A program made the translations under genes and the position numbers. DNA of 64,000 bases from Pyrocephalus nanus (lineage: Eukaryota; Chordata; Aves; Passeriformes; Tyrannidae): the NCBI GenBank assembly GCA_038380795.1, contig CM076263.1, positions 2,114,208 through 2,178,207 of the forward strand, in the 5' to 3' direction. The notes under the pieces were generated by a model. The model was not told where the DNA came from, ran no database searches, and worked only from the letters and a program-made list of their open reading frames with translations. This document shows, one piece after another, positions 1 to 14,340 of the stretch. Positions within the stretch are counted from its first letter, which is position 1. Every line of letters starts with the position of its first letter.

Positions 1-1026
1 GACATCCTTAAGAAAAAGAGGTTTGGGGTTTATTTATGTGTCTCTGGACATGTCAGTCCTTCTCCCTGTAAGATATTGTGGTGCCACGGACCAACAGAGT
101 GCTGCCAGCCTCAAAACAAGGGTCAGCAATGCTCTGAAATGGTGTTTTGGCAAGAACTAAAAGCCATCTGGCTGAATCCATTCAAACGGTGATGCCTCAT
201 TTTAGTCCAAACCAACACTGAAATCCACTGCTGCTGTACGTGGGACTTTTGTTACCTGAGAGGGGTGGTTCTGGTGAGCAGCAGATACCAACAGGGGGGA
301 AAGACAGTGGTGAAAAGGGGACATGGTCCCTACACCTGCTGGCAGTGCTGGAAGCAGCTGCAGAAGATTGTGCAGTTGTGCCGGGATTTGCCACCAGACG
401 TGAAATTGTTAGAAATTCAGGTTTAAATGCATAAATGTCCAGGTTTGAAGGACTCTTACTCAAGAGTCTGAGCATGTTCACATTCCAGATGGATTAAAGA
501 GGATTTGAGATCATCTAGGGAGCATCCTTCTACACTAGATTTCTGCTGATATCTTTTGTCCTTTACAAAGGAAGTGGTTTCTCCTAAACTCCAAGGTATG
601 CCTATTTCTGTTCCTTTTAGGAAAAAGAATCCTTCAATAAATTAGCATGCCTTTAAAATGATAATATGGACTATAAAAATTATTGCGATTCATATCAGAA
701 CACATAATGATTTAACTAATCAGTCATTAATTAAACAGGTTTTTACCTGCGGGGGCTGCAAGAGTTTAATAATTTAAGCTGACTAAATGTTAGTACTACC
801 CAGGCATAATTAGAGCTGTGGGGAAAGTTTAGCAAACACAGCAAAGCTGGCTACATTTCATGCTATTTACTGAGAGTAGGCAGCAATCTGCCAGCAGAGC
901 AGACTTCTCACATCTAAATGAGCATGCTGCCAGGACAGAATGACCAGGAGGGAACTGGATTAAGGATGTTGGCCAACCTAAATTGTCAAAGAATCCCCAG
1001 TCCTACAACAGTTTAAATAGAATTAT
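1..1026. other. Intergenic, unique AT-rich DNA
   Basis: No gene or repeat is recognised. Positions 640-860 are rich in TAAT/ATTA motifs (CATTAATTAAACAGG, GGCATAATTAGAG) and could be regulatory. Confidence 0.6.
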
Positions 1027-1295
1027 TGAATCTCAGAATGGTTTGGGCTCGAAGGGACCTTAAAGGTCATCCAGTCCCATCCCCTGCCAGAGGCAGGGAC
1101 ACCTTCCACTATCCCAGGTTGCTCCAAGCCCCCTCCAACCTGGCCTTGGACACTTCCAGGGATCCAGAGGCAGCCACAGCTTCTCTGGGCAACCTGTGCC
1201 AGGGCCTCCCCACCCTCACAGCCAAGAATTTCTTCCCAACATCCCATCTCACCCTGCCCTCTTCCAGTTTAAGGCCATTCCCCTTTGTCCTATCG
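1027..1295 (-). mobile_element. CR1 LINE 3' fragment
   Basis: It starts with the reverse complement of the CR1 3' end (TCTCAGAATGGTTTGGGCTC) and continues through the standard CR1 untranslated and C-terminal region. It is 5' truncated. The open frames on both strands here are not genes. Confidence 0.95.
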
Positions 1296-1739
1296 TATTT
1301 TCCTGGTACATAGGATCGTCCTCATTGCAGAAGCTGTTGCAGGATTGAGCCCTTTGTCATGAGTTTACGTGCTGAGCACATCCTTGTGCAAGCCTGAGGA
1401 CACCGGGGTTCAGTGAAAGTTTGCCTGTTTTGGGATGCCTGATTTCTGCATCTGTGCTCCAAAAACACTTTTGTCAGTGTGAAGTGTTGTCCTATCAATT
1501 AGAGGCTACATCTTTGCCCTTGAGCATTAGCGGCCTGTAGAGGCCCAATGAAGAAGAAAACACTTGGAGGAGGTCACAGCTTCCCCACACACAGGTCTGT
1601 GATTTCTGAGTCCCGAACCTGTGTGGTTGGTAACAGCAGGGATGTGACGCCTGTGTATTTAATATTCAGCCTCTCTAAGAGAAATGCTTTGGTCAAAGCA
1701 ACATTGAGGAGGAGGAATTCTTTGTTCTACGAAAGGTTA

Positions 1740-2060
1740 ATGCACCTGGGTAGCAGCCGAGAGCGTTTGCATGCAGAGGGATCATTAATCCATGCAGTAA
1801 TAATTTGTGAAATAAAAATCAATCTTGGGAAGGAGGCAAAGCCTCTAGTTCCAAAGTAATGGACTGCCTTTTGCACTGCATCTCGTTAAGCAAGACCCAA
1901 ATACATAATGGGCTCAATTTCCATGAAAGGCTTCTCTGCAACCCAGAAAAAAACTAATAGCAACCCTAAACAAGATGTATCCATATCCTGCTGCCTTTCA
2001 GGGCCCGGCAATTGCAGCTCAATTAGCGCAAGCCGGCCCAGGCATGGCAGGATGGTTTTA
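1740..2060. promoter_or_regulatory. Candidate conserved noncoding element
   Basis: Unique, repeat-free sequence with clustered homeodomain-type motifs (TCATTAATCC, GCAGTAATAATT, CAATTGCAGCTCAATTAGCG) and no coding potential. Judged only by motif density and absence of repeats; conservation is not measured. Confidence 0.25.
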
Positions 2061-5012
2061 AATGAAAAAAAAAGCTGCAACATTTGTTCCAGGTAGCTGG
2101 AGCTCCTGGGCGGATGGACCAGACCTGCAGACGTGGATGGCAACATCAGGCCCTTGGTGAGATCACACGATGGGCAACAGCGTGATCCTCACTGTGATCC
2201 TCACTGAAGGAGCTTTAAGGGGGCTCAGCAGCCTCTCAGTTCCTCTCCACTTGGAAAGAGAAAGGGAGCACGTAGAGGGCTGCAGGATGCCCAGTGGCAG
2301 TGCTCCCACAGCCCCAGACAACCTCATCCACGCCTCTTTCTGCTCCTGTTGGCTTAACAGGGAAACAACCCGGGGCCAAACGCAGAAGCCAAAGAGTCCG
2401 TGATGCCTCAGGCATCCCCCTCAGGCAAGGCTTGGTCCAGAGGGCTGCTGAAATCCATCATGAGTCCCTACAGGTAAACAAAACGAGAGACAACTGGGAG
2501 GGAAAAGTGGGCTTACCTATGGAGCAAAGAAATCTTTGAAATAATATGTTTCTTTGAGAAACAGCCCACCAGCTCCTCTGTAGAGGAGTAATGGGGTCAG
2601 ATTCATTCCTCGGTTCGACACACAATGAAATACCTTTTTTGTTTCAACCTGCTCGCCTGAGTTAAGGTGGTATCAAAGCTGCTGTGCTGTAGGCATCTGA
2701 TTTCTGCCAGGATCCCAGAAAGAAAAATCACGCTTTATCACTTGCTCCTTAGGTTGAAATCTGTCCCTTTCACCCTCTCCCTGCCTTCCAGGGACTTTAA
2801 TTTGAATTTTCTGCTTGGGCTGGGCAGGTTTCTTAGACACTGTCACCGGCAAGGTGGGTGGCATCTCCAGATGATTCCATCAGGGAAGACAGGCAGGCTT
2901 ACTGCCAAGATACAGCCCAGCCCCGAGTGTGGAGGTGTCACTCTGTAATACTGACAAAGTACAAAATCCAGTCCCAATAATCCTCTTAAGTCAGAAAAGA
3001 AAATAACTGGTGTGATTGATAACCCAAAGACAATCAAAGTGTTAAGGATTTAGGGAAGGTACCATACATACAGAGTATTTCTAGGAAGAGCTACACAGTT
3101 TAAAGGGCTGTTTTATTTGGGTGTTCTTCCTTTTTTGATACACTAAAAGAGAGCAAAAATAACAATTATAATCTGAAAATGCACTGAAATCAGCTACAGA
3201 CTTACCAATGACTTGGATTGATTTTCAATCAGGCTTTTAAGGAGCACAACAGAAGTATCAATTAACAACAAAATAATCATTACAAGTAAACAAAGACGGT
3301 AAAGAATAAACTAGGACAACACTGGAAATCAATATCATTCAAGGAGAGAAAATCAGTTGAGTTCAGTTCAGGGATAAGAGATTCAGCAAAATTAATGCAA
3401 AGAACTGTTGGCTGGGGGTTTTCCACTACTCTTTGGGTGGTGGAAACCCCGAACTGAGGAGCCATGTCCTCGATGAACTCGGGTGCCACCGGTCTGTCAA
3501 CTCTCCATTTGAGCCCTGCAAAGTGTGATTCCCCCGTGGTGTTGTTTGCACAGCAACCTGAGAGACTGGATATCTGATTCCCACTTTAATTAATGGGAAA
3601 TGAGCATCCCCGATGCCTCTCTCAGGTGTAGGGGTGATGTTTTCAGATGTGCAAGGTGCTTCAAACTAAAGAAGGGTGCAGAGGCAGATGGGCACCTACA
3701 GCTACTGCTGTAGAAATCTAAAATGTCTGGCAGTTCTCGTGGAACTTACTTGTTTCCTTCATGCTTTGGAAATACCATGTTGTCTCATGTGACACTCCTG
3801 GGAGATGTGTTGCTTTCAGCTTTACCAAGCGGAACTTTTTCTGCCCAGAGGGCAATGGGGTTAAATTAGCAACAATTTCATAGTCCAAATATTCCCCAAA
3901 AACTTGAAATTAAAAAAAAAAAAAAAAATCCTCGCATTTTTTACTTTCCCAGCTTTCCATCTATCCTGCGGGATTCCTTCCACAGCCAGAGTTGACTTGG
4001 ATGCAAATACTTCAGGGGGAAAAAAAAAAAAAAAGAAAAAAATGTGTTAAACCAGCAAACAGGCCGATCAAACAGTAACACTACCTCAAGATACCTTTTG
4101 GAGAGGTGATACAAGACCTATTTTGAACTTCTGAGCTCAGTTTAGCCTTACTGAGAGATGGTTTGCACCACATAGCTTCCTCCAGCCAAGGCTGTCCAGT
4201 GGTAATGTTCTCCTGTGACTCCTCTGTGATTCAGCTAGAGTGAGGGGAGAAAAATATCCCTGTAGAAATGTCAGGTCTGTAGAAGGACCTGCCTAATCTT
4301 ACATGGTAAGATGGTTCCCACTTTCCAGCTGATTTTTCAAGTCATTCTTGAGAGACAAAGAAATCCTCTGATAAGTGAATAGCCTTGTCCTTAATTCTGG
4401 TGGCAGCTCTCTGCTTGCAAGCCCTTTATCTTCGTGTATTGGGCTTTAAGGACATCACAGACTACTGCTGGGTTAAAAAATGGGCATTTTTCCCTTTCTA
4501 CTGCATAGCAGGATAGCTTTGAGATAGGCAGCAGGCAAAGGGGGAGAGCTGGGCCCTTCTTTGTTACACACTTGGTTCCACACCTCAGCATCAGGTCACT
4601 GACTAGATGTGGAAGTATTTTTCCCCCCTAAGGATGGACCACTGGGCTTTTTTTCACTCAGGTTTCCTTAATTGCACGGGACACAACCCATTTGTCTTGG
4701 CAGCAATTACCAACATCAAGAGACTCTTGGGTTTGAGGAGGCTGCAAAGCCCCTGGCCCTGGGAAGTTCTCCCAGGGATGTCCCTGCCCAAGGGAGCCCA
4801 AGGACTCCAAGAGGGAAACCAGGGGCAAATCTCTATACTATATATATATATGTATATAAATATATGGATGGGTTTTTTTTAACGTAACTAGTGCACTCAT
4901 AATTCTTCATACTAATCCCATCCCTGGCACAAATCTTCTGTCTCAATCTTCCTATTTTTTTCCCTGTCCACATTTTGACATCCATTAAATTCTCAGTGTG
5001 CCCAAAGCTTAC

Positions 5013-5142
5013 CAATACGGCACAGTGCTTTATCCAGTGGCGTCAGTCCATCAATAAAGCTCAGCTGTTGGGTTTGTCTGCTCTCCTGCATTTTCGGATT
5101 ATTGTAAATTATGTGGATGCTGGAGCCAGCGATGCCGATGTG
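5013..5142 (-). pseudogene. Possible ankyrin-repeat-like exon remnant
   Basis: On the - strand a frame opens after TGA (5143-5145) and ends at a donor G|GTAAGC (5013/5012). Its last residues are FIDGLTPLDKALCRIG, which resembles the G-TPL--A core of an ankyrin repeat. No good acceptor follows the stop codon and no second repeat is seen, so it may be chance or a dead exon. Confidence 0.2.
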
Positions 5143-5256
5143 TCAGTGCCAGGTCCTGAGGTCTGCGCTGGATCCCCTGTGCTCCAGCAACACCAGGAAT
5201 GAGGCAGAAGTAAGGCTTTCCCATCACTTCCAGGGACATACAAAGCCACCACTGGC

Positions 5257-5353
5257 AAAAACAAAAACAAAAACAAAAAAAACCACAAAAACAAAACAAA
5301 ACAAAAAAAAAAAAAAAAAAAAAAAACAAAAAAAAAAAAAAAAAAAAAAAAAA
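5257..5353. repeat. A-rich low-complexity tract
   Basis: (CAAAAA)n units pass into nearly pure A up to 5353. This could be a retrotransposed tail or simple-sequence growth. Open frames across it (poly-K/F) are not genes. Confidence 0.9.
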
Positions 5354-6149
5354 GCAGTGGCCTGTGCTAAAACTCAGCCCGGCAGGGAGGGGACAAAAAC
5401 ATGAGCAGCATCTTTCTCCTTGGCTGTGACTTTCCACTCATCTTCTCTCTTTTCTCTCTCCAGAATGAATGTACAATTAAAACACAATCAATCTCTGTGA
5501 CATTTCCAAAGTGTGCAGTCAGTGCACCGGCTCCTCTTGTAGCCTTGGCGAGAGCCCAGATTTCTTGGGAAAAAAAATAAGCTCTCGACTTTTCCCCTCG
5601 GAGAAACTCAGGATTAAAGGTTGTCGCATGGGGACAAATCAAGCATCAAACTCGCTGTCAACAAATTAATGCACTGAAGAGACTTCTCTGAGTGACTCTT
5701 TTCAGGTTTAGCAGTAAGTGGGGATGGTTAATTCTGATGGTAGCCAGAAATTTGCATTCAGTAGCTCCGTGTAATGTGGGAAACGGGTTTTTGTACTAGA
5801 AGTGACTTGTAACACCTTCCTTTATAAAAAAATAAGGGGAATAAGAGGTGAGAAACCTATTAGATGAAAAGCCTCTTGTTTTGGAGGGAAAAAAAAAAAA
5901 AAAAAGGTATTCCTAGTTTATAGTTTATTTTATTTGTCATCTCAACACAGACAGGAAGAAAAATATCAATATTTAAGACTACCTCTAGCAATTGTGTGTT
6001 TTGTTTTTCTATTTATACACCCTCAAGGTGCATAGAGGGTTATAGCAATGCCTCAGGTCACACTCATAATAATGGGAACCTCACTTTTATTTTTTTTTCC
6101 CCATCTCTCTTTAAAACAACTCTATTAGTACTGCGCAAGCTACCTTAAG

Positions 6150-6600
6150 CAGCATCTGACATATACAAACTGTTGCCTGTAGGTTGCCTGTTTGTTTGAT
6201 TTTCTGCAGTGTGAAGGTTGAGTTGAGTCATTTTGCACCCAATTACTTTGCAGTAAATTTGTCGGATGATTCTTGTCGTGCCGTATTGATCCAACGTGTC
6301 ACCTTGAACTTGTTTATTGACACATCAAATTCCGAAGGCAGCCCTGTTCAATTTACCACTTCCCAATTATGGCATTTATATGATGTCACTGAAGCTTCTT
6401 GTCACGTTCAGATGAGGCCATTTTCCCCCCTCCACCACCAATCACCTGAGCAGCGGTTGCCATTTTTCTCTGACCTTTCCCGAGACAGATGGTGGTTCAT
6501 AAAATACATCATTAGCACACATGTCATTTTATCTTGCCTGGATTTTTTAAGTGAAAGGTGCTTTGTTCAACAAAAGATTTTTCAATTTCTTCCTCCACGA
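6150..6600. promoter_or_regulatory. Candidate conserved noncoding element
   Basis: Unique sequence, free of repeats and homopolymers, with TGAGTCA-like, CCAATTA and CCCAATTATGG motifs. A 142-codon open frame crosses it but resembles no protein and has no splice context. It has the texture of a vertebrate developmental enhancer. Confidence 0.3.
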
Positions 6601-8399
6601 CGGTGCTGCTAAATAGGATTCCTGTCGTGACACCCAAGAAGGGGGTTCATCCCCGACGGGTTCACCGGAGGGATTCGCGGCGTGACACCAGGAAAGCTCC
6701 ATCCTTGGCCTGAGATCTGCATCAATGCATGGTCCTGGGAGCTGCAGGACCAAGCCTGCTGCTCTTGACACACGAAACAGATGTGGGAAATGGGATGTTG
6801 ATGTGATGTTCACCATGGGAGGTGGGCGTGACGCTCTGCAGATGGTCGGAGGTGAGCACGCAGAAGCAATGGCTATTCCCTTTGCAAAATAGGATTTTCA
6901 GGATTTGCATGTGCTAAGCTGAGTATACTGATACCAAAGATGCTGAAAATAACCTCCTTTTTCACCCAGAGGTGTTCTGTTTTCTTTGCGACTGTCCATT
7001 CAGCTTTTTAATAGCTCAGGGCCTGTGCAAGAAGAGTATTTTAGAGAGCATTTGCCTCTTTTAGCTCACTATAATATCTGATGTAAATAGCTAGAAATAT
7101 TATCTGGACATCTTTTTCCCTTTGAATTGACTCAGCAACACACTTGAGGTTTTAGTATTATTGGTGTTTGAGCCCCACTGTTTGAGTTTAAGATGTCTAC
7201 GTGATTTCTAAGGTGAAGTCCCTCCTCTCACTGTGCAGAAACTCTGATGTAACCCGGAAGACAATCTGGGGCCAAGACAGGTTTTGTTGTTTGAGGCTCC
7301 CCTAAGGCTGAGGTCAGTGTTAAAGACAAATAGAAGAGACATGCACTCTTCCAGCACATGATTTATCACTTGCCAAAATGTGCCCAAGAAGAAAGCCAGG
7401 GGAGGGGGGAGAAAAGCTACCACAGCAGAAGAAAAGATTATCTTCCTGGCAGTTCCTCAGTTATGATGCCAGTGGTGTTTTAAAGTAGCTGGCACAAAAA
7501 CATTTCCGAATCCAATTTCATTAAATATAATTTCTTCTTCTTACTTGACACTGACTGCTTTACTTCCCCATTTCCCTAACAGAGGACATGATCATTTGTG
7601 CATCACTAGAATTTAGAAAAAAAACAAACAGCATCTCTCTCTAAATTCCTGAACGCCCTGGCTCACTTCACCACATTCTCTCATTGCAAGTTCAAGTGGC
7701 TCCTGTTATTTCCTGCAAAGATTTTACCTACATCCCTCCTTCAGTCTGATCCATCTTGTGCACAGCTCCCAGTGTCTCCCACTTTTCTGTTATCAGGTAA
7801 GCCACGGATGAGCATTAGTTTCCCTTTCCAAAAGTCTTTATAAGACATTAAAAATAATTCCACTTCCTAGCCCTGAAAGGATTCAAAATCTCCACGTCCA
7901 CTGGGCACTTGTCAATTGCCAAAAATTTTCTGTACACACACACAGATGTCATGGCAGCAGGGGCTGTGGCACAGCCAGATGCTTGCACGTGGTTTGCATT
8001 CTGGCTTGGAACCATCACTGCCTTGTCTACCAGGGGATTTGCAGATATCCTCCTCCATGCAGGAGGCAACAGCCAAAGGGGATAATATCCCAATTTCCAA
8101 AGCAGGCAGTGAAGAAAAGGGCAGACATCTTGGGACACCAGGTCCAGGACAGTCTTCTGAACCAGAACCAGAACTTCCCAATAGACAATCAGGAATATGA
8201 AGCCAGGGTCATTTCCAAGCACAGCAGGACGTGCTGGCTTGCCCCGCTGCTCTGATAATTACTGAGGGTTCATCAGGTCACAAGCCTGAAGACTCTCAGA
8301 CCTGTGCACACAAAATCCATATCTTGTCAGACAGAGTGGGTTTGGCAGTCTTGTGGAGCTCCTCCAAAATCTTAACCAAAGAAGGCCCTTGGCAAATCA

Positions 8400-8711
8400 T
8401 GGGATCTTAGAATATCCTGAGCTGGAAGGGACTCACAAGGATCACCAAGTCCTAGCCCTGCACAGGACACCCTAACAATCCCACCCTGTCCCTGAGAGCA
8501 TTGTCCAAATACTCCTTGAGCTGTGGCAGCCTTGGGGCCGTGCCCACTGCCCTAGGAAGCCTGTTCAGTGCCAACCAACCTCTGGGGGAAGAACCTTTTC
8601 CTGAGATCCAACCCAAACCTCTCCTGGCACAGCTCCAGCTGTTCACTCGGGTCACGTCCCTGGTCACCAGAGAGCTCAGTGCCTGCCCCTCCTCTGCCCC
8701 TCGTGAGGAAG
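8400..8711 (-). mobile_element. CR1 LINE 3' fragment, divergent subfamily
   Basis: It begins with a degraded CR1 3' end (CTGAGCTGGAAGGGACTCAC) and the segment with CTGCACAGGACACCC. It belongs to a different subfamily from the copy at 1027-1295. It is truncated. Confidence 0.9.
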
Positions 8712-9356
8712 CAAAGTTTGGGGCTTGCTTGGTTTTGGCTGGAATGACACATCTTTGTTTGCACCACTGCAGTTCTCTGCACACGCTCTCAAATAAAATG
8801 GGATGGAGAACAAACGCTCTGGTAGATACTGGATTTATGACATGCCAAGTTTAAATAGCACCCATAAGGCTTAAACCAGCAGCAATGGGGAATCCATTTT
8901 TCAGCTGCAGCAAGCACACAAGATCTCTCCCTCCTCGCTGGGTAAGCTGATGCTGGGTACCAATTTCCCGAACTCCTCATGCCAGGAAATCATGCCTCCT
9001 CCTCCTCCTCCTCCTCACGTGTGACTTAGGGTTCTTTTGTGGGTTCTTTCTGAAGTCCAGAAAGATACTAAAATAGCAACCATGCTACTTAAGAGTATCG
9101 GGTGACTTAGAGACAGCCCTTAGATACCAATTAACCTCTGTGCCAGTCTCGGTCTGGTGTGCACACTCTCATCATGACGGCAACTGTTGAATAATTAATC
9201 CCTTAGACTAACAAACCATTGCTGGGCTGCACTCAGCTTCCTCTTCTGCTCCTTTATGCACTGATGGCTAATTTTTTTGTAATTGATTGTCACCCTATTT
9301 GGAAGGGCAATTTTATTTCTTTATGTGGATATGGTGGTATTCTTAGTAATATGAAC
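8712..9356. other. Intergenic between CR1 copy and purine tract
   Basis: Unique sequence apart from the (CCT)7 repeat. No gene is seen. Confidence 0.6.
8995..9015. repeat. (CCT)7 microsatellite
   Basis: Uninterrupted CCT repeat ending before CACGTG, an E-box palindrome. Confidence 0.9.
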
Positions 9357-10326
<970 letters not shown>

Positions 10327-10479
10327 TCTTTACACTCTATAAGAACAAAAATCTCATTCTGACAACTAATTGAAGAAAAATGCATTTTGGTTACAATGAT
10401 GGTTTGGTCTGCTGTATTATTTTACACAAAACTCTAAAAATTAAAAATTACCTCCAGGGAGTAATTCTTTATTTTATTT

Positions 10480-10890
10480 TTGCAAATATTAGATAGCCCA
10501 TTTCCATCTTATTGAACATATTGTCACTCTAAACTGGCAGCTCATTTGTTATTCTCAGAGCATTCTAAAGATACAGAAATAATACTACAGAGAATACAAA
10601 TAGCTACACGTGTCATGAACACTTTCCAGGATATAAATTTGTAGTCATGGAAGAATTTACTGATACATCATTGTTTTGTTTTCAAGTCAAAGAAATACAC
10701 TCTTACATTTCATGCGTAAAATTGTATGCAATGCTCTGCTGCAAACACATCAATTAATAATAGAGGCCCAGATTTTGTGGCTCTTAGAGCTTTTTCAGGT
10801 TAAATTCTCATAGGCAATCACGAACTGCTTAAAAATGTTGAAATAGATTTATTTTTATGAGTTGTTTGATTTAATTTTGTTGGTTAAGCA
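10480..10890. promoter_or_regulatory. Candidate conserved noncoding element (AT-rich)
   Basis: AT-rich unique DNA just after the purine tract, with TCAATTAATAATAG, GTATGCAATG and ACACGTGTCATG motifs. No open frame of note. Confidence 0.22.
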
Positions 10891-11573
10891 CCATCTGTGA
10901 GTTCACGGTGCCTCTTGGATTGTTCCAGGCGGAAATGCTGGGAGGTCTGAACCATAAAGAACCTAGTTTGGCAATGGCATTCTTTAATCTTTTGTTTTGG
11001 GAATGCCTCCTGAGGCTGGTGTCAAAGAAAGCTCACACGAGCTCCGAGCTCCGAAGGTGCTGTCTCAGTTTGCCACTGTTCAACCATTCCTTGTATGCTT
11101 TGGGTGTGTCACAAGGGCACCTCATGCCTGTGAGTGACTGACACCTTTTGGAAGGGACAAAGAGTCAAGAACTTAAAAAGCAAAATGGGAATTGTAGCCC
11201 TCAGGGAGTTGGCTCCAATGTCTGCCAAAGCCTGACTGTGGTGGGAGGCTTTGCCCCAGTCAGGAGCCCAGGGATTGGGTCCCATGTACTTACTTTTCAT
11301 TATTCTTAAAATCAATAAGTAGATACTGACTACTCTTAAAGTGAATATCAAGATTAATTGACCCAAGTGGTAAGTATTGATTCGGGAATGGCCAATCGAT
11401 TGTCAAGGGATGATAAATCTTGAATTTTATGGGAACACGAAGCCACAGGCAGGAGCAACCCCATGTTTGCAGTGGTGGACGAACAACACAGGGAGATCCT
11501 AGGCCAGGATGCACTCACAGCACCAAGCTCTGTGAAGGGAAAGTACACAAATCCTCCCTTTCTTTCCCAACAG

Positions 11574-11655
11574 GAAGCTTGGGTGAAGTTTGTCACATAT
11601 GCCAGGCAAAATCAGAGCCTTGTTATTGCAGAGTGCAGCAGTAGATGTGTCCAAG
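11574..11655 (+). other. Isolated exon-like segment with good splice signals
   Basis: A CT-rich tract ending CCCAACAG precedes 11574, and CCAAG|GTGAGT follows 11655. The 82-base segment is open in one frame (EAWVKFVTYARQNQSLVIAE onwards), but no family is recognised and no partner exon is found nearby. It is more likely an exon of a long noncoding RNA or a chance match than a protein gene. Confidence 0.25.
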
Positions 11656-13140
11656 GTGAGTCTTCCCCCCCTGTGGACTGACATGGACAAATATATCAGG
11701 GATCTGTTGGGATAGCAATCTCCAGAAATGCACCTGATTTCTTTGGGCACTGGAGCATCTTTAACCAGCACTTTTAAAGAGATCTGAGTGAAAAACTGCT
11801 GTTCACCTGGGTTTGAATACTCAGTGGGGCAGAAGTCAGCTGATATGGATGAGCTTTTAAAAAATAATACATGCAACGTTGCCAAGCAAGGTGATTTATC
11901 AATAACGCTTCATGCAATGACATTGCTGATTTCTTGGAGTTGCAAAAAACAAGAACTCAACTGGTACTTTGTCCATTTATTTTTGGCAAAGCACAACTCA
12001 GATCTGGGTTTGGGATTTTATTTTTTTTTTTTGTTATGAACTTAAGAACATTTTTAAAAAAAAAAAAAATCTAGTGGTAAATGGTTATTCTTAAGTTACA
12101 CCCAGAAGGGGTTTTCAAATCAAAGGGGAGTTATTCAGTACTGTAAAATCACAGCTGAGGACAGCGTCTGTCTATCCAGGAGCTTCACAGACTCTTCTTC
12201 AGCAAGGCTGCAGCACAAAGAGCAGAGACACACAGGGAAAGGCTGTGACCTTCAAGATAATCTATCCCCCGCCTGCCCAGATCAACACAAACCCAAAAAA
12301 TCCCCAGCACCTGGGGCTTCAGGCACTGCCTTCAGGAGATCTCTAACTGTCTAGAGAAAATGTCCTTAAAAGGTTTCCTCCCTTTTCTTCCCCACCAGCA
12401 TATCTGTGCCTCTTTAGCCACATTCCCATTCCCACTGCAGCGGTGCCTCCCCTCGCGAGCATCCACATCCATGACGCTTCTTTGAAGACAGAACCACCTG
12501 GGAACTGCCAAACAGCATCTAGACCTCTGGGACGTGAAATATTTGTATTTTAATTGCATTCTTTGTTCTTATTTCTAATAAAGGATGATATTATGAGGCC
12601 TGAGGGCCATATTGCTCTTCCCAGGGACTGTTACTGTGCGATGATAAGGAAAGTGCTACGTGATGTGGAATATGCATTCAGCAGAAATGTCCTTCAGTGT
12701 GAGGAAATATCCTATCTGCCTTCATAACCTCAGATGGAGGGGAATACAGCTGAGAGCTCTTCCCTTAAGCACTGCTTCCTACCCTGCATTTACTCTTCAG
12801 TCTGATTTTCTATAGACTCCTGTGAATGACTCTTGGAGGCAAGAAAGAGAAGGGAATTTTCAAAAAAGTGTGCAGGAGGCACGGGTACAAAACCAATTAC
12901 TTATTAATAGGTTTTGTCCACACACCTCCTGTGCATCATTTGGAGCATTTACCCTGTAGGCAGTAAGGAGCAATCAGGTGAGAAATTTGGGTTTGCATCT
13001 TGCCAGACGGGCTTGACAACTTCATGCTGAACTTTAACTCCCCATCTCTGTCCTTGCAACACAGCAGTGTGTTTTATCTAGACCAAAAATGCCTAGCTGA
13101 ATTTTTTTTTCTCAAAATGTTGATTTTACACTCCCAATTA

Positions 13141-13186
13141 TATTATTAATTTATTAATATATATGTATAGATAGATAGATATACAG
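13141..13186. repeat. AT-rich simple repeat with (GATA)n
   Basis: TTAATATATATG leads into three TAGA/GATA units. Confidence 0.8.
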
Positions 13187-14340
13187 TATTAAGTGCCCCT
13201 AGGTTTGCACTAAAGAAAAGGGCAATTAGGCAGTAAGAATTTGAGAGCAGTAAGAACTCCATTATTTTTAAAAAGTGAAAGTGAAACTGAAAAATAACAG
13301 CTCAGCAAAGGAAAATGACACTTTGAATAGATCCCTAAACATCAGTTGCACTCATAGTGACTCAAGTATCTGTCATTAATGCACAGGTTTACCAGTGCCA
13401 ATTGAATCACAGGTGTTGGAGGACTTGGTTTGGCATGAGTTATAGGACACCAGTAAGGGAGAAGTTCCTTAAATGCCTTGTTTTGTGCAAGAAATTACTG
13501 CATTTCATGCAATTCAAGAGACTTGTCAGGAACCAGGCCATGAGTCAGTTGGCAGGACTGGAAAAGCTCCCTCATTGTGCACCATTATTCAGTGCTATTC
13601 TGATCTCTCTGGTATGCTGCCAGGAGACAGAAAACACCTGAGGATGCTGAAATTTCTTGGACTCGCTCATTAAAGTACAACAGAAGTTGTACAACAAAAT
13701 TCTCTGATGGTGTTTTAAGTTTGAACTCGAACACTGCTTAGCATGGATTTGATTTCTGTGGGCTGCTGAAGTTGCTTGACAGCTCCAGTGGGAACTTCCA
13801 TAAATGAACACTGAGCAAGAACTCATGGCACAAAGTGTGCAGTGCTGAGAGAACCATAGATCAGTGGTGACCAGGAAAATAAGATTCTTAATCACCTGAC
13901 AAGGAAAGGAGCTAATAAAATAGAGCTGGATGCAGATTCCCCCTAATGGACCAGTTCCCATTCTTCCTACACAATTTCAGCTTTTAGTGATAAGTTAATC
14001 ACAATGTTTGAGCTTCAGTCAATAACATAGGTTCTTCAAAATAAACAGAGGCTTTGTTTTCTGGCTGTCCATCAGACTGCAACCAACCTTTCAAACACAA
14101 GTGCCAGAGGCAGGCACGAAATCTACTGACAGCAGCAGGATGATGAAGGTGATGGACTGTATGATTGCACCACAGGGCTGATTTCTCATCATTTAAAAGA
14201 GGAAGAAAAGCTGGGATGCTGAGAACAGTAGTCACCCCTCATCCTTTCCCAAACCTGCATGAGTAATTAGCACACATGAAGGGCTCTTGACATGTAACTT
14301 TGGTTATGTGTAAAATATCTATTCACAACAGATAAAGCAA

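Larger units (their letters stand above)
1296..8399. other. Intergenic gene-desert segment
   Basis: Mostly unique sequence with poly-A runs near 3910, 4020 and 5885, a TA-rich repeat near 4840-4862, the A-rich tract at 5257, and the candidate elements listed separately. Open frames are short, unspliced and unlike known proteins. Confidence 0.6.
10327..14340. other. Intergenic gene-desert segment
   Basis: AT-rich at the left, with poly-T/poly-A around 12017-12070 and AT simple repeats near 13150. Apart from the exon-like segment at 11574, nothing gene-like is seen. Confidence 0.6.
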
